Of a DNA stretch of 64,000 nucleotides, positions 11,182-21,214 are shown piece by piece. Position numbers and translations under genes: made by a program. Position 1 is the first letter of the stretch, and each line of letters starts with the position of its first letter. Source of the stretch: Moellerella wisconsensis ATCC 35017 (GTDB lineage: Bacteria; Pseudomonadota; Gammaproteobacteria; Enterobacterales; Enterobacteriaceae); assembly GCF_001294465.1 (NCBI RefSeq), contig NZ_LGAA01000007.1, positions 1 to 64,000 of the forward strand, given 5' to 3'. Below the pieces are notes generated by a model. That model was not told the DNA's origin, made no database searches, and saw only the letters and a program-made list of their open reading frames with translations.

Positions 11182-12036
11182 TTATTTATCGAGCAGCTCT
11201 ATTTTTGTTTTATACCGAGGGTTATCTTTATATAAAGCAAGTAACTCATTGACTTTATTACGATTTAATATATTGCTGCTAATCGTTCGGCGAACCTTAA
11301 CAATATGCAGTTTAGCTTGATGATACCACTCTCGTGTTGCGGGAGTATCATGGTTTGAAATCAGAACTGGAATTTTGCGGTCTGATGACAAGTAATAGGC
11401 TAACTGAGCTAAGTTCTGCTGTTCAAGAGCACTGAAGCTGTTAGTATGATAAGCGGTAAAATTCGCAGTTTCAGATAATGGGGCGTACGGTGGATCACAA
11501 TAGACAACCGAGCCAGATTGTGCTGAAAGCAGTGTATCGCGATAATTTTGCGTCACAAAAATCGCATTTTGTGACTTTTCCGCAAACCACAATAATTCAT
11601 CTTCTGGAAAATAAGGTTTTTTATAACGACCAAATGGAACGTTAAATTCACCTCGCAAATTATATCGACATAGACCGTTATAGCAGTGGCGGTTTAGATA
11701 CAGAAAAAGTACGCTACGGCGTATAGGATCTCGAGATAGATTAAACTCAGAACGCATTAAATAATATTGTTCTGAAGTATTAAATTCAGGCGTAAAGACA
11801 GCTCGAACTTGTTCGATAAACTCGTCTGTACGGAATTTTACTGTGTTATATAGATTGATCAGGTCACTGTTAATATCTGCCAGAATATAGGAATCATAGC
11901 TGGTATTCAAAAATACAGAGCCTGCACCAACAAAGGGTTCAATCAGGCAATCACCCTCAGGAAGATGTTGTTTAATATCATCAACCAGAGGGTATTTACC
12001 GCCTGCCCATTTTAAGAAAGCGCGTCTTTTTTTCAT
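11182..12036 (-). CDS. dam: DNA adenine methyltransferase (GATC)
   Basis: Methylates the adenine of GATC, marking strands for mismatch repair and timing replication initiation. The 284-residue protein has the AdoMet motif FLKWAGGKYPL near the N-terminus, FVGAGSVF, and the catalytic DPPYAPL motif (about residue 181). The target-recognition region FNLSRDPIRRSVLFLYLNRH lies between. It sits between damX and rpe as in E. coli, supporting Dam rather than a phage methylase. In several enterics Dam also governs fimbrial phase variation, which may matter for the pili at 50-64 kb; that link is inference. Confidence 0.96.
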   Translation of the reverse strand: MKKRRAFLKWAGGKYPLVDDIKQHLPEGDCLIEPFVGAGSVFLNTSYDSYILADINSDLINLYNTVKFRTDEFIEQVRAVFTPEFNTSEQYYLMRSEFNLSRDPIRRSVLFLYLNRHCYNGLCRYNLRGEFNVPFGRYKKPYFPEDELLWFAEKSQNAIFVTQNYRDTLLSAQSGSVVYCDPPYAPLSETANFTAYHTNSFSALEQQNLAQLAYYLSSDRKIPVLISNHDTPATREWYHQAKLHIVKVRRTISSNILNRNKVNELLALYKDNPRYKTKIELLDK

Positions 12037-12120
12037 GCCGTCAAATAGTTACGAACGTTTAGAGTAAATACTGAGTACTCTGTCAGGACAGCATAGTAGT
12101 GCGCCCACGTTAAAAAATGA

Positions 12121-13023
12121 TTATTTTTTCTGATCTTGTTGAACTTGTTTCATATTTCTAACCCACGGTTTTTTGGCTTGAACTGCGCTTGGTAAAGTCG
12201 CGATAGCATTTTTCGCTTCATTAACCGAACGGTAGTTACCATGGATGAGAACATACCAAGTTTGTCCATTTCGAACAGTTTTATAAACGGTATAGTCAGT
12301 CAGTTTATTTTGTTTCGCAAATGCATTTAAGGTATCAGAGCGGCTCGCGCTACTGAGCTGTAACGTATAATTAGTTACTGGGGCTGCCATTAGCTTCCCA
12401 CCTTGACCACCGTTGATACTGCTGGTGGCTTGTTTTGCTGGCGTTACGGGTTTTTTCTCAGTAATTGTTTGTGGTTTAGTGTCTGTTTTGGTTGATTTTA
12501 CCGGTTGCGTTGTTTTTGGTGTTACAGCAGGAGTGACCGGTTGTACTACTTGGGGTGGCAATGTTTGTTGTTGATTTACAACCGGTAAATTTTGACCTTG
12601 ATGTAAAGCGTCAGCGACATCACCAGGAATTTCAACGCGTTCACCCAGGTCTTGTCGCTGAGATGGCAATTGATTCTGTGTCGGCGTACCACTAATTGGT
12701 GGCATAGTGACTTCTTGAGGCTGTCCTTGCGTTGGATTATTGGCTAGCGATGAAGAAGACGATAAGTCAATATTCCGTTCAGTCGTCGTATTTGCTTGTT
12801 GCTTTTCATGCTCAGTCGGCGCTTTTAGCGCAGAGCTAATTGCAATAATGAGCAATAACAATACCAGTACACCGACCCCAATCATAATATGTTGGCGTGA
12901 AACCGTTAATTTAGGCTTTTGTTTACTGGCAGGCTGGCGAGGACGCCCAGTCGGCCGGTCTGAAGTATCAGGCCGCAAGTCATTTTGTCCTTGTGACTGA
13001 TTTTCTGGTTTTAACTCGTCCAT
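12121..13023 (-). CDS. damX: Cell-division SPOR-domain protein DamX
   Basis: Inner-membrane protein that binds denuded septal peptidoglycan through its SPOR domain and takes part in cell division. The 300-residue protein has a short acidic/basic cytoplasmic part, one membrane helix (about residues 45-66), a long Pro/Gln/Thr-rich periplasmic linker, and a C-terminal SPOR domain (TNYTLQLSSASRSDTLNAF onward). It is clearly shorter than E. coli DamX (428), mostly in the cytoplasmic and linker regions. The start at 13023 was chosen for the GGGGGGC ribosome site and a family-like N-terminus; an ATG seven codons upstream is in frame. It lies upstream of dam as expected. Confidence 0.92.
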   Translation of the reverse strand: MDELKPENQSQGQNDLRPDTSDRPTGRPRQPASKQKPKLTVSRQHIMIGVGVLVLLLLIIAISSALKAPTEHEKQQANTTTERNIDLSSSSSLANNPTQGQPQEVTMPPISGTPTQNQLPSQRQDLGERVEIPGDVADALHQGQNLPVVNQQQTLPPQVVQPVTPAVTPKTTQPVKSTKTDTKPQTITEKKPVTPAKQATSSINGGQGGKLMAAPVTNYTLQLSSASRSDTLNAFAKQNKLTDYTVYKTVRNGQTWYVLIHGNYRSVNEAKNAIATLPSAVQAKKPWVRNMKQVQQDQKK

Positions 13024-13076
13024 TTCGCCCCCCACAATTTTCACCTATAAACCTATAAAAAAGAAAGATTGATTAT

Positions 13077-13200
13077 ATACCCGGATATCTCAAGTTGCAG
13101 AGGCGTTCGCTATGTTAACTATCTGGATCACATAATTTTTATGTTTATCGTGATAGCGTTGTTGAGCGCTTGACCGCAGCCTTAAATTATTTGGCTATAG
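13077..13200. repeat. Imperfect palindromic intergenic element, MITE-like
   Basis: The element begins TATACCCGGATATCTCAAG and ends with TTAAATTATTTGGCTATA, whose complement resembles the start. The phrase 'ATACCC...TTCAAGTTGCAG' resembles palindromic repeats common between genes in Photorhabdus, Xenorhabdus and related genera; that comparison is from memory. It occupies about 124 bases of the 13045-13377 gap between aroB and damX, which holds no gene. Confidence 0.45.
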
Positions 13201-13377
13201 CCTGTATTTACCTTACTTTCACCCGCTAAAAATAAGGGAATGTAAGGATGACACAGATAAATAATAATACGAGCGTATAATTTAACGATTTTAAGCCATA
13301 TTCGCTAGAGGGATTTAAAAACATTGCTGTTTATTGATGTTTTTTCTCTAACAATACGGTTTATATCAGTTAATTAA

Positions 13378-14466
13378 TTATGGAAGGCACATTTTGATCG
13401 CCTGTAGAACGATATCTGCGCCAATATCTGCACGTAATTCAGAATCGCCAATTTGGGTCGGTAAAATGAGATGTAATTTTCCACCCATGACCTTTTTATC
13501 TCGCATCATATGAGGAAGATAATCGTCAGGAGTCATTTCTGTAGGGCCACAGACGGGTAAATTAGCGCGTTGTAGTAGTGTAATAATTCGTTGGGTATCA
13601 GCTTCACTAAATATGCCCGCAAGCTCAGCGGCTCTTGCCGCCATAACCATACCTGCGGAAACAGCCTCACCGTGTAACCAAACTCCATAACCCATCTCGG
13701 CCTCGATGGCGTGACCAAAAGTATGTCCTAGATTGAGCAGAGCTCGTAATCCACGGGTTTCTTTTTCATCAGAAGCAACGACTTGCGCTTTTAGTTCACA
13801 GCAACGGCGAATACAGTAGGCCATTGCTTGGTTATCCAGAATCATCAACTCGTTAATGTGATTTTCTAGCCAGGCAAAAAATTCTCCATCAAGAATAATG
13901 CCGTATTTAATCACTTCTGCGAGACCTGATGATAGCTCTCGTTTTGGTAATGTTTTTAGGCAATCGAGATCAATAATCACTGATGTGGGCTGATAAAATG
14001 CCCCAATCATGTTTTTACCTAAAGGATGATTGACTGCGGTTTTTCCGCCAACAGACGAATCTACTTGTGAAAGCAGGGTTGTCGGAACTTGAATAAATGG
14101 AACGCCACGTTGGTAGCTTGCAGCTGCAAAACCGGTTAAATCACCGATCACACCACCCCCTAATGCAATGAGGGTGGTATCACGGCCGTGATGTTTTTCG
14201 AGCAATGCAGTAAAAACATCATTCATTATCAACAATGATTTATACTTTTCGCCGTCGGGTAAAACAACAGAATCAACCTTTACACCCTGGTTTTCTAAGG
14301 TGCGTGTAACACTTTCGAGATACAGCGGTGCGAGGGTTTCATTTGTGACAATCATAACTCGCTGCCCAGATTTTAGAGGCAGGAAAGCATCTGTTTGTGA
14401 AAATAATCCAGATGCAATGGTGATTGGGTAGCTACGTTCACCCAAAGTCACAGTTACTTTTTCCAT
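13378..14466 (-). CDS. aroB: 3-Dehydroquinate synthase
   Basis: Second shikimate-pathway enzyme, converting DAHP to 3-dehydroquinate with NAD and a divalent metal. The 362-residue protein has the NAD-binding region [14 protein letters not shown] and the metal-site elements [22 protein letters not shown] and [11 protein letters not shown]. The length equals that of the E. coli enzyme (362). It follows aroK by 49 bases, forming the aroKB head of the superoperon. Nothing is unusual. Confidence 0.97.
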   Translation of the reverse strand: MEKVTVTLGERSYPITIASGLFSQTDAFLPLKSGQRVMIVTNETLAPLYLESVTRTLENQGVKVDSVVLPDGEKYKSLLIMNDVFTALLEKHHGRDTTLIALGGGVIGDLTGFAAASYQRGVPFIQVPTTLLSQVDSSVGGKTAVNHPLGKNMIGAFYQPTSVIIDLDCLKTLPKRELSSGLAEVIKYGIILDGEFFAWLENHINELMILDNQAMAYCIRRCCELKAQVVASDEKETRGLRALLNLGHTFGHAIEAEMGYGVWLHGEAVSAGMVMAARAAELAGIFSEADTQRIITLLQRANLPVCGPTEMTPDDYLPHMMRDKKVMGGKLHLILPTQIGDSELRADIGADIVLQAIKMCLP

Positions 14467-14515
14467 GTCGCGTTTACCTTTTGCTCATTGCTACTAAAAT
14501 AAACAATCTGCGGGA

Positions 14516-15037
14516 CTAGTTTTTTTCCAGCATATCAATAATTTGATTTGCTACTACTTTTGCGCTTTGTTCATCGGTATGAATAGTGATATCAGCGACT
14601 TCTTCGTACAGTGGATTACGTTCTTCGGCCAGTTTTTCTAACACTTCACGCGCTGGCTCATCCACTTGTAAAAGAGGGCGTTTTTTATCACGTTGAGTAC
14701 GAGCTAATTGTTTTTCAATCGTGGTTTCTAAATAGACAACGACACCACGGGCTGACAGACGATTACGGGTTTCTTTCGATTTCACCGAACCGCCACCGGT
14801 TGCTAAAACGATGCCTTGTTTTTCAGTGAGCTCGTTAATGACTTTTTCTTCACGTTCGCGGAAGCCTTCTTCACCTTCCAAGTCAAATACCCAGCCTACA
14901 TCTGCACCAGTACGTCGCTCGATTTCGTGATCGGAGTCGAAGAATTCCATATTGAGCTGTTGCGCCAGCTGGCGACCAATAGTGCTTTTGCCGGCACCCA
15001 TAGGTCCAACTAGAAAGATATTGCGTTTCTCTGCCAT
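14516..15037 (-). CDS. aroK: Shikimate kinase I
   Basis: Phosphorylates shikimate at the 3-hydroxyl using ATP. The 173-residue protein has the Walker A loop [12 protein letters not shown] (residues 11-22), the shikimate-binding FFDSDHEIE and GGGSV, and the lid region RDKKRPLL. The length equals E. coli AroK (173). Placement before aroB identifies it as aroK rather than aroL. It heads the minus-strand operon; its promoter should lie in the 514-base gap upstream. Confidence 0.96.
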   Translation of the reverse strand: MAEKRNIFLVGPMGAGKSTIGRQLAQQLNMEFFDSDHEIERRTGADVGWVFDLEGEEGFREREEKVINELTEKQGIVLATGGGSVKSKETRNRLSARGVVVYLETTIEKQLARTQRDKKRPLLQVDEPAREVLEKLAEERNPLYEEVADITIHTDEQSAKVVANQIIDMLEKN

Positions 15038-15551
15038 GTTTTTGGTATTACTAAGATTATTCGTTAATGATAACCCGCCCCGCCAATAAAATTAGCGGCG
15101 GGACCTAAACTGAAACCTCATGAGTGATAAAGTGAGCTCAGATGATAAAATTATCTCAGTACATCAGCCTATATTGCAACCATATAAATAAGCCAGTTTA
15201 ACAATAAAGTGACGATCCTGTGTTGACAGGTCTGATTTTTACCTTTATTGAAGAGGGTACACAATAAATTGTGTCTTTCCCATCAATATTGTACGCGAAA
15301 TTGTACGTAAAAATCAGTATGTCAGTTTATTTTCAAACTAATTATTTTAACCGCTATTTATTAAATAGCAGTTTGTTTGTTTTTTCAGCCGATGTTAGTC
15401 AAAACACTCAATGGGTAACCTTGTATGATAAATCTGTCCCAGCGTCAAATTTATCCGGTCAGGTTTACGAAAGAAATGAAACATAACCCTAGAAACCGAA
15501 GGCTTTTTTGATATCAACTTGTTGAATTATAACAATTAAAAAAATATCAGG
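15038..15551. promoter_or_regulatory. aroK upstream region with a near-palindrome
   Basis: No convincing gene is found in this 514-base gap between hofQ and aroK. A 71-codon frame at 15271-15486 on the plus strand lacks a ribosome site and recognisable features. ACACAATAAATTGTGT at 15260-15275 has 7-bp palindromic arms and could be an operator or a chance AT palindrome. The aroK promoter and the end of the hof operon should lie here, but neither could be pinned down. Confidence 0.4.
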
Positions 15552-16619
15552 TTAAATATCAATCAAATGAGGTGTAATAAATATCACCAACTCTCTACGG
15601 CTCACTTGTTCATCAGTGTTTGTGAATAGCTTACCCAGCAGCGGGATATCAGCAAGAAATGGAACTGAAAGTTTTGTTTCTTCTTGTTTTTGTTGAAAAA
15701 TACCACCAAGAATTAAGGTTTCACCATGTTTAATTGTGACTGAAGTATTTATTTCTTGTTTGTTAATCGATAAATGTTTATTTTCACCGAGCGTTAAAGC
15801 CGCGCTAGGTGAATTATGGCTAATTTTGAGCAGTAATAAAATTTGTCCATTTCGTTGTATGGACGGAGTAACCTCCATACCCAGCACGGCATCTTTAAAT
15901 TGAACGGCGCTATTATTTTTTTCATCTTGAGAAGTAACATAAGGAATTTCAGTACCTTGTTTAATGCTGGCTGGTTTATTATGAGAGGCCATTAATCTCG
16001 GACTAGCAATAATAGTGAGGAGTTTTTTCTGCTCTAGCGCATTTAATTTTACGGACAAAAAACTATTTTTAATTTTAAGCAAATTTAGCGCTAAGCTACC
16101 AGTATTGATTTGATATTGCGTGTATTTGTCGGCGATATTGCTGGCACTGCCTTCTCCAGACATTCCCCAGTTTAATCCTAACTCTTGTAGGGCTTCTCGC
16201 CCACTACTAATAATATGGGCAGTTATTTGGACTTGCTGGTTGGGGACATCAGCCTCCTTTAGCCAGTTGATAATAAGCGGTAAGTTGTCGGTGTTTTCTT
16301 GTAAAATAAGACTATTAGTAAAGCTATCGACGGTTATTTTTGCTTGTCTTGATAAGATAGGCGGTTGGTAGTTTTTGAGGACGTCGGCAATTTTTTTTGC
16401 GTCAATAGTGAGTAACTTAATAATTTGCCGACTGATCGGTGCCTCTATTGTGATAGGAGGATCAAGGCTCTTTGTTACTGAGATTAACGACCGTTGATCT
16501 TGAAATTCGGGAGCTTGAAACGGATCTTTGAGTGGGAGCTGTACGGCTACGGCTACCAGCGGTATTAAAGTTAATAATAGCGTTAATAAATTACTGTTCC
16601 GATGCATTATTTTTTTCAT
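15552..16619 (-). CDS. hofQ: Secretin HofQ (DNA-utilisation/type IV pilus-like secretin)
   Basis: Outer-membrane secretin of the PilQ/HofQ family. In E. coli the hof/com genes let cells use external DNA as nutrient, and homologues in Haemophilus drive DNA uptake. The 355-residue protein has a signal peptide (about residues 1-26), a secretin N1-type domain (about 80-150) and a C-terminal secretin domain. The last ends in SVPFLADIPLLGKLF and a terminal ITPHLI motif. It is shorter than E. coli HofQ (412). The start overlaps hofO by 29 bases; Met5 is an alternative start. Confidence 0.88.
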   Translation of the reverse strand: MKKIMHRNSNLLTLLLTLIPLVAVAVQLPLKDPFQAPEFQDQRSLISVTKSLDPPITIEAPISRQIIKLLTIDAKKIADVLKNYQPPILSRQAKITVDSFTNSLILQENTDNLPLIINWLKEADVPNQQVQITAHIISSGREALQELGLNWGMSGEGSASNIADKYTQYQINTGSLALNLLKIKNSFLSVKLNALEQKKLLTIIASPRLMASHNKPASIKQGTEIPYVTSQDEKNNSAVQFKDAVLGMEVTPSIQRNGQILLLLKISHNSPSAALTLGENKHLSINKQEINTSVTIKHGETLILGGIFQQKQEETKLSVPFLADIPLLGKLFTNTDEQVSRRELVIFITPHLIDI

Positions 16620-17136
16620 CCTTGAATAACGTCAGTGTGAATAATCCAAATAATTCTCCCTTCCTTGGTTGTAATAGTAATTTATCTAAAATTAATGTGG
16701 GTATTGCTTGTACCACCAGTTCGAGAAAGTTAATTATTTGGAAATAATTACCTGAAATTTCAAGGTAATATTGATTTTCTGTCGTTGATATTGGGTGCCA
16801 ATGATTGATTGTTACGCCTGATTTATCTAATGGTATTTTTAATAGATGTATTAATTCAATCGCCTTTATTGGCTGTGTTTGTAGCCGGCGTTTAAGTTGC
16901 TCATATTGCGAATTAAATTGTTGGGTGGTTGGTAGCTGATGGATAGCATCAGTATCTTGTTGCAGTAAAAGTTTTTGTTGTTGTATCTCAATATGCAGTT
17001 GATTGATGGTTTCCTCGTGGCTGTGCCAAAAGAACAAATAATAGCCGATAGAAATAAACATTATGAATATCGTCATAATTAGGTTTATTTGCCATGCTGG
17101 CCGATACCAAAGAGAGAGGTTATTGAATATCTGCAT
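16591..17136 (-). CDS. hofO: HofO, PilO-like protein
   Basis: A 181-residue bitopic protein with one N-terminal membrane helix (about residues 15-34), then a coiled-coil-prone Gln-rich stretch (about 40-90). A small periplasmic domain follows, as in PilO-type alignment proteins of type IV pili. It overlaps hofN by 17 bases and hofQ by 29 bases. In E. coli hofP lies between hofO and hofQ; here there is no room for it, so hofP has been lost. Assignment rests mainly on gene order because this family diverges fast. Confidence 0.8.
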   Translation of the reverse strand: MQIFNNLSLWYRPAWQINLIMTIFIMFISIGYYLFFWHSHEETINQLHIEIQQQKLLLQQDTDAIHQLPTTQQFNSQYEQLKRRLQTQPIKAIELIHLLKIPLDKSGVTINHWHPISTTENQYYLEISGNYFQIINFLELVVQAIPTLILDKLLLQPRKGELFGLFTLTLFKDEKNNASEQ

Positions 17137-17671
17137 CTTCTATACCCTGCCAATAGGCTTTTAATGAAAGTTGATTGATAGCTAAGGTAGAGCGTTTCAT
17201 TTGATGCGGGTATAGATGAGTTAATAATCGAGAGTGTTGAAAATCAGTGATTAACGTCATTATCTCATAGAGTAAATAGCTGTTTATATTTAATTCAAGT
17301 TGGTTATCTTGATGCGATAGTTTATCTAGCCAGCTATTAGGAGGTAATAGTTGAGGTAAGCTTTTAAGTAACTCTAAATGTTGTTGGATCTTCAGTCGTT
17401 GCTGGTGTTGTGAGACAGATAACAATTGTAATTGGTCATAATGGCGCTGTTGTTGTTGAAGCGCTTTAAGCTGCGTATGCTGATTTTTCTGGGTATTATT
17501 TATCTCGGTAACTTGGTGATTCAGCAAATTTATCGCTAATCGCTGCCGTTTTTCAGCGAATATAATTATGATTAGAAAACTCGATATTAGCCATCCAACC
17601 GTAAGAAGATATTTTTTCCTGCGTAATTTTAGATACTGATTTCTCCAAGGTAATAAATTGATTTGTAGCAT
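17120..17671 (-). CDS. hofN: HofN, PilN-like protein
   Basis: A 183-residue protein beginning MLQINLLPWR, the N-terminal signature of PilN/HofN proteins, where the short cytoplasmic peptide binds the PilM-like partner. One membrane helix follows (about residues 22-40), then a long Gln/His-rich coiled-coil region (about 50-110) and a periplasmic ferredoxin-like part. The start touches the end of hofM by one base and the end overlaps hofO. Confidence 0.88.
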   Translation of the reverse strand: MLQINLLPWRNQYLKLRRKKYLLTVGWLISSFLIIIIFAEKRQRLAINLLNHQVTEINNTQKNQHTQLKALQQQQRHYDQLQLLSVSQHQQRLKIQQHLELLKSLPQLLPPNSWLDKLSHQDNQLELNINSYLLYEIMTLITDFQHSRLLTHLYPHQMKRSTLAINQLSLKAYWQGIEDADIQ

Positions 17672-18489
17672 TATTTATCCTCCGGTCGCAAAGTTAGCCC
17701 TGCTGCGATAACAAAATCACCCAATTGGTGAGGGAGCTTAGTCGCCAACTGATAAAATGCTTGATGCAGTTGCCAGTGCTGCGAAGCAGCAGGTTCGCAT
17801 TTATCGCCGATATAGTATATTGGCAGTGTATTTGTCGAAGAATCGGTAGGGAGTTGGTCAATTAGCTGGTTAAATGTCGGTACTTCTGCGGTGACTGCGT
17901 AGTTATAACAGCCCGGTTGACGAGTGGGGCCTGCCCATAGCCATTCATTATCTCGATAATAGATTAACCAGCTATCATCGGGTATGCCGGCATATTGTGC
18001 CGCATAACGTAATGCATTGGGGGCGATATCAATTGTGGTGAGATCAAAACCACAAATTTTTAATAGATCGGACCAAAAAATAATATCTGATTTACGTGCT
18101 CCACTAAGGTAGACGTTCTGCGCTATAATTCGGTAATCAAAAATAAGCTCATCCGCATTCATTGGGAATTGTTTTTTGGTCTGTGATTGTATATACCAGC
18201 TGAATTCAGGTTCTTTGGGTGAAATATGTTCTGATAATACAAACTGATGCTTTATTGTACGCAATAGCGGAAAAGCTAAGCGAACATCGCAAGATTTCGG
18301 TAATTTCTGACGCCATTTAGTCAAAATATTTTGTAGTATTATCGGCGTTGTCTCATTGAATATTGTGGCAGGTAGGTCCTGCTGCCAACACTCACATAAA
18401 TACCATCTATCGCGTTGTTTTTTTGCCGCAACTAGCTGAATTTTATTTAATGATAGGTCAATGCCAATGCGCCATTTTTGTAAATACAT
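17671..18489 (-). CDS. hofM: HofM, PilM-like actin-fold protein
   Basis: A 272-residue cytoplasmic protein of the PilM/HofM ATPase fold, with WRIGIDLSLNKIQLVAAKK near the N-terminus and CGFDLTTIDIAPNALRYAA near residue 145. Both fit the actin-like phosphate loops. In type IV pilus-like systems PilM binds the cytoplasmic N-terminus of PilN. It is first in the hofMNOQ operon and divergent from mrcA, 117 bases apart, exactly as in E. coli. Confidence 0.88.
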   Translation of the reverse strand: MYLQKWRIGIDLSLNKIQLVAAKKQRDRWYLCECWQQDLPATIFNETTPIILQNILTKWRQKLPKSCDVRLAFPLLRTIKHQFVLSEHISPKEPEFSWYIQSQTKKQFPMNADELIFDYRIIAQNVYLSGARKSDIIFWSDLLKICGFDLTTIDIAPNALRYAAQYAGIPDDSWLIYYRDNEWLWAGPTRQPGCYNYAVTAEVPTFNQLIDQLPTDSSTNTLPIYYIGDKCEPAASQHWQLHQAFYQLATKLPHQLGDFVIAAGLTLRPEDK

Positions 18490-18606
18490 AGATAATTTCC
18501 ATATTATCGATTTATAAATTAGGTTTTCTATTGCTTTGTATAAGCTTTATACTACGCGCCGGCTGTATCTAATCCCCTCTAATATGTTGAGCATGGAAAT
18601 TATCAG

Positions 18607-21156
18607 GTGAAGTTCGTAAAATATCTTTTCATTATTGTCATTTGTTGCATTGTTTTGGGAGCCGCTTCTGTATTTGGCATGTATAAATATGTCGAAGCTG
18701 AGTTACCTGATGTTGCAGCAATGAAAGACATCCGCTTACAAACGCCGATGCAGATTTTCAGTGCAGAGGGTGAGTTAATTGCTCAATATGGTGAGAAACG
18801 CCGTATTCCATTAGCATTAAACGAAATTCCACCGTTAATGGTACATGCCTTTATCGCGACAGAAGATAGTCGTTTTTACGAGCATCATGGTATTGATCCC
18901 ATTGGTATTTTCCGCGCAGTTTCTGTGATGGCAACTTCAGGGCATGCTTCTCAAGGGGCGAGTACAATCACTCAACAGCTGGCGAGAAACTTTTATTTAA
19001 GTCCTGAAAAAACCTTGATGCGTAAAGCAAAAGAAGCATTTTTGGCAATAAGAATTGAGCAGATTTTTACCAAAGATGAAATCATGGAGCTGTATCTTAA
19101 TAAAATATATCTCGGCAATCGTGCTTATGGTGTGGGTGCTGCGGCGTATGTCTATTTTGGTAAATCGGTCAATGAACTGACCTTGAGCGAAATTGCGATG
19201 ATTGCCGGATTACCCAAAGCACCATCGACATTTAATCCGCTGTATTCACATGAGCGTGCGGTGAATCGACGTAATGTCGTATTGAGTCGTATGCTGGAAG
19301 AAAAATATATTGACCAAGCTCAATATGAACAAGCCAAAAGTGAAGATATTGAAGCGTCATATCACGCACCAAAAATAGATTTTTCAGCCCCTTATCTATC
19401 TGAAATGGCACGTCAGGCATTGTATGAAAAATACGGTGAGGATGCATATACTGATGGCTATAAAGTCTATACCACCGTGGTTCGAAAAGATCAGCTTTCT
19501 GCCACTGATGCCGTGCGTAATAATTTAATTGAATACGATATTCGTCACGGTTATCGCGGGCCTACTGCGGTGCTATGGACAGCGCAAGAACCAGCATGGG
19601 ATGCGGAAAAAATTACCAGTGTATTAAAAAAATCACCGGTGTATGGGCCATTAATGCCCGCAGTGGTGATGAGTACCGATGCGAATCAAGCTCAGGTTAT
19701 GTTAGCGGATGGATCAACAGAACAAATATCGCTTGCGGGAGTACGCTGGGCTCGTAAATTTATTTCTGATTATCAACAAGGGCCAACACCGCGTTCGGTC
19801 GATTCCGTTGTAAAAGCGGGGGAACAAATTTGGGTTCGTCAAGTTAAGGACAGCTGGTGGTTGGCACAAGTTCCGGATGTTAACGGTGCGTTGATTGCAT
19901 TAAATCCACATGATGGGGCGATTACTGCTCTCGTGGGTGGGTTTGATTTTAATATGAGTGAATTTAATCGTGTTACTCAATCATTACGCCAAGTCGGTTC
20001 TAATATAAAACCGTTCTTATATACCGCGGCGATGGATAAAGGATTAACGCTGGCTTCATTATTAAATGATGTGCCGATTAGTCGTTGGGATGCAGGCGCT
20101 GGTTCGGATTGGCGACCAAAGAATTCACCACCACGTTATGATGGACCAATCCGTTTACGTCAAGGTTTAGGGCAGTCAAAAAATGTGGTTATGGTTCGAG
20201 CAATGCGTGCGATGGGCGTTGATTATGCTGCCGATTACTTAACTCGCTTTGGATTTCCGCGTGAAAATATTGTACGTACTGAAGCACTCGCACTTGGCGC
20301 ACCTTCATTTACACCGATGCAAATGGCTCGTGGGTTCGCTGTCATGTCAAACGGCGGTTATTTAGTTGATCCTTATTTTATTAGCAAAATAGAAAATAGT
20401 CAGAATGAGATTGTTTTTGAAGCTAAGCCTAAAATTGCTTGCCCTGAATGTACTGATATTCCAGTAATTTATGGTGAAACAGAAAAATCAATTAACAACA
20501 ATATTGTTGAAGATGAATCGGTTGAAGATGTAGCTCAGTCTGATAAACCGGTGACTGTTGTTGAACCACAAGCTGAGCTAGATATTGCCTCACTGGATGA
20601 TGAAGATAATAAAGAACAGCAATATGCGCCTCATGTCATCAGTACACCGTTAGCGTTTTTAATTCGTGATGCCATGATGACCAATATTTATGGTGAACCT
20701 GGCTGGTCAGGTACGGGTTGGCGAGCTGCGCGTGATCTGAACAACCGTCGAGATATTGGTGGGAAAACCGGAACAACAAACAGTTCAAAAGATGCGTGGT
20801 TCTCTGGTTATGGACCGGGGATCGTAGCGACGACGTGGATTGGTTTTGATGATAACAAACGCTCATTAGGCCGTACTGCTGCCAGTGGTGGTGAAGCGGG
20901 GGCTAAGAGTGCACAACCAATTTGGGATGACTTTATGAAAGTTGTTCTAGAAGGCGTGCCGCAAACTATGATGGCGCCACCGAAAGGTATTATCTCCGTA
21001 ACTATTGATCGTAAAACGGGTAAGCTGGCAACCGGAAGTTCTTCGAGTACTCGTAAAGAGTATTTTATTGAAGGTACTGAGCCAAAAGACTATGCGATTG
21101 AAGAGGTTGGTACTTCGATTTTTGAAGATAATGGTGAGAGCCAAGAGTTATTTTAG
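18607..21156 (+). CDS. mrcA: Penicillin-binding protein 1A
   Basis: Bifunctional class A PBP that polymerises and cross-links peptidoglycan. The 849-residue protein has an N-terminal membrane anchor (about residues 5-27). The GT51 glycosyltransferase domain has catalytic Glu86 in ATEDSRFYEHHG. The transpeptidase domain has active-site Ser465 (VGSNIKPF, SxxK), SKN in GQSKNVV and the KTGTT box at Lys720. A Glu/Asp-rich insert (about 635-670) precedes the last part. The start codon is GTG after a TCAGG sequence; it is the start that gives the expected N-terminus. Convergent with nudE. Confidence 0.97.
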   Translation: MKFVKYLFIIVICCIVLGAASVFGMYKYVEAELPDVAAMKDIRLQTPMQIFSAEGELIAQYGEKRRIPLALNEIPPLMVHAFIATEDSRFYEHHGIDPIGIFRAVSVMATSGHASQGASTITQQLARNFYLSPEKTLMRKAKEAFLAIRIEQIFTKDEIMELYLNKIYLGNRAYGVGAAAYVYFGKSVNELTLSEIAMIAGLPKAPSTFNPLYSHERAVNRRNVVLSRMLEEKYIDQAQYEQAKSEDIEASYHAPKIDFSAPYLSEMARQALYEKYGEDAYTDGYKVYTTVVRKDQLSATDAVRNNLIEYDIRHGYRGPTAVLWTAQEPAWDAEKITSVLKKSPVYGPLMPAVVMSTDANQAQVMLADGSTEQISLAGVRWARKFISDYQQGPTPRSVDSVVKAGEQIWVRQVKDSWWLAQVPDVNGALIALNPHDGAITALVGGFDFNMSEFNRVTQSLRQVGSNIKPFLYTAAMDKGLTLASLLNDVPISRWDAGAGSDWRPKNSPPRYDGPIRLRQGLGQSKNVVMVRAMRAMGVDYAADYLTRFGFPRENIVRTEALALGAPSFTPMQMARGFAVMSNGGYLVDPYFISKIENSQNEIVFEAKPKIACPECTDIPVIYGETEKSINNNIVEDESVEDVAQSDKPVTVVEPQAELDIASLDDEDNKEQQYAPHVISTPLAFLIRDAMMTNIYGEPGWSGTGWRAARDLNNRRDIGGKTGTTNSSKDAWFSGYGPGIVATTWIGFDDNKRSLGRTAASGGEAGAKSAQPIWDDFMKVVLEGVPQTMMAPPKGIISVTIDRKTGKLATGSSSSTRKEYFIEGTEPKDYAIEEVGTSIFEDNGESQELF

Positions 21157-21214
21157 AATGGACTGACCGCCAGTTATGGGGGTCAGTTTATGCGCTATTA
21201 TTGTAAATTAGCGG

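Noticed and set aside
15271-15486. 71-codon plus-strand frame upstream of aroK
   Set aside because: No ribosome site, no recognisable feature, and it lies in the probable aroK promoter region.
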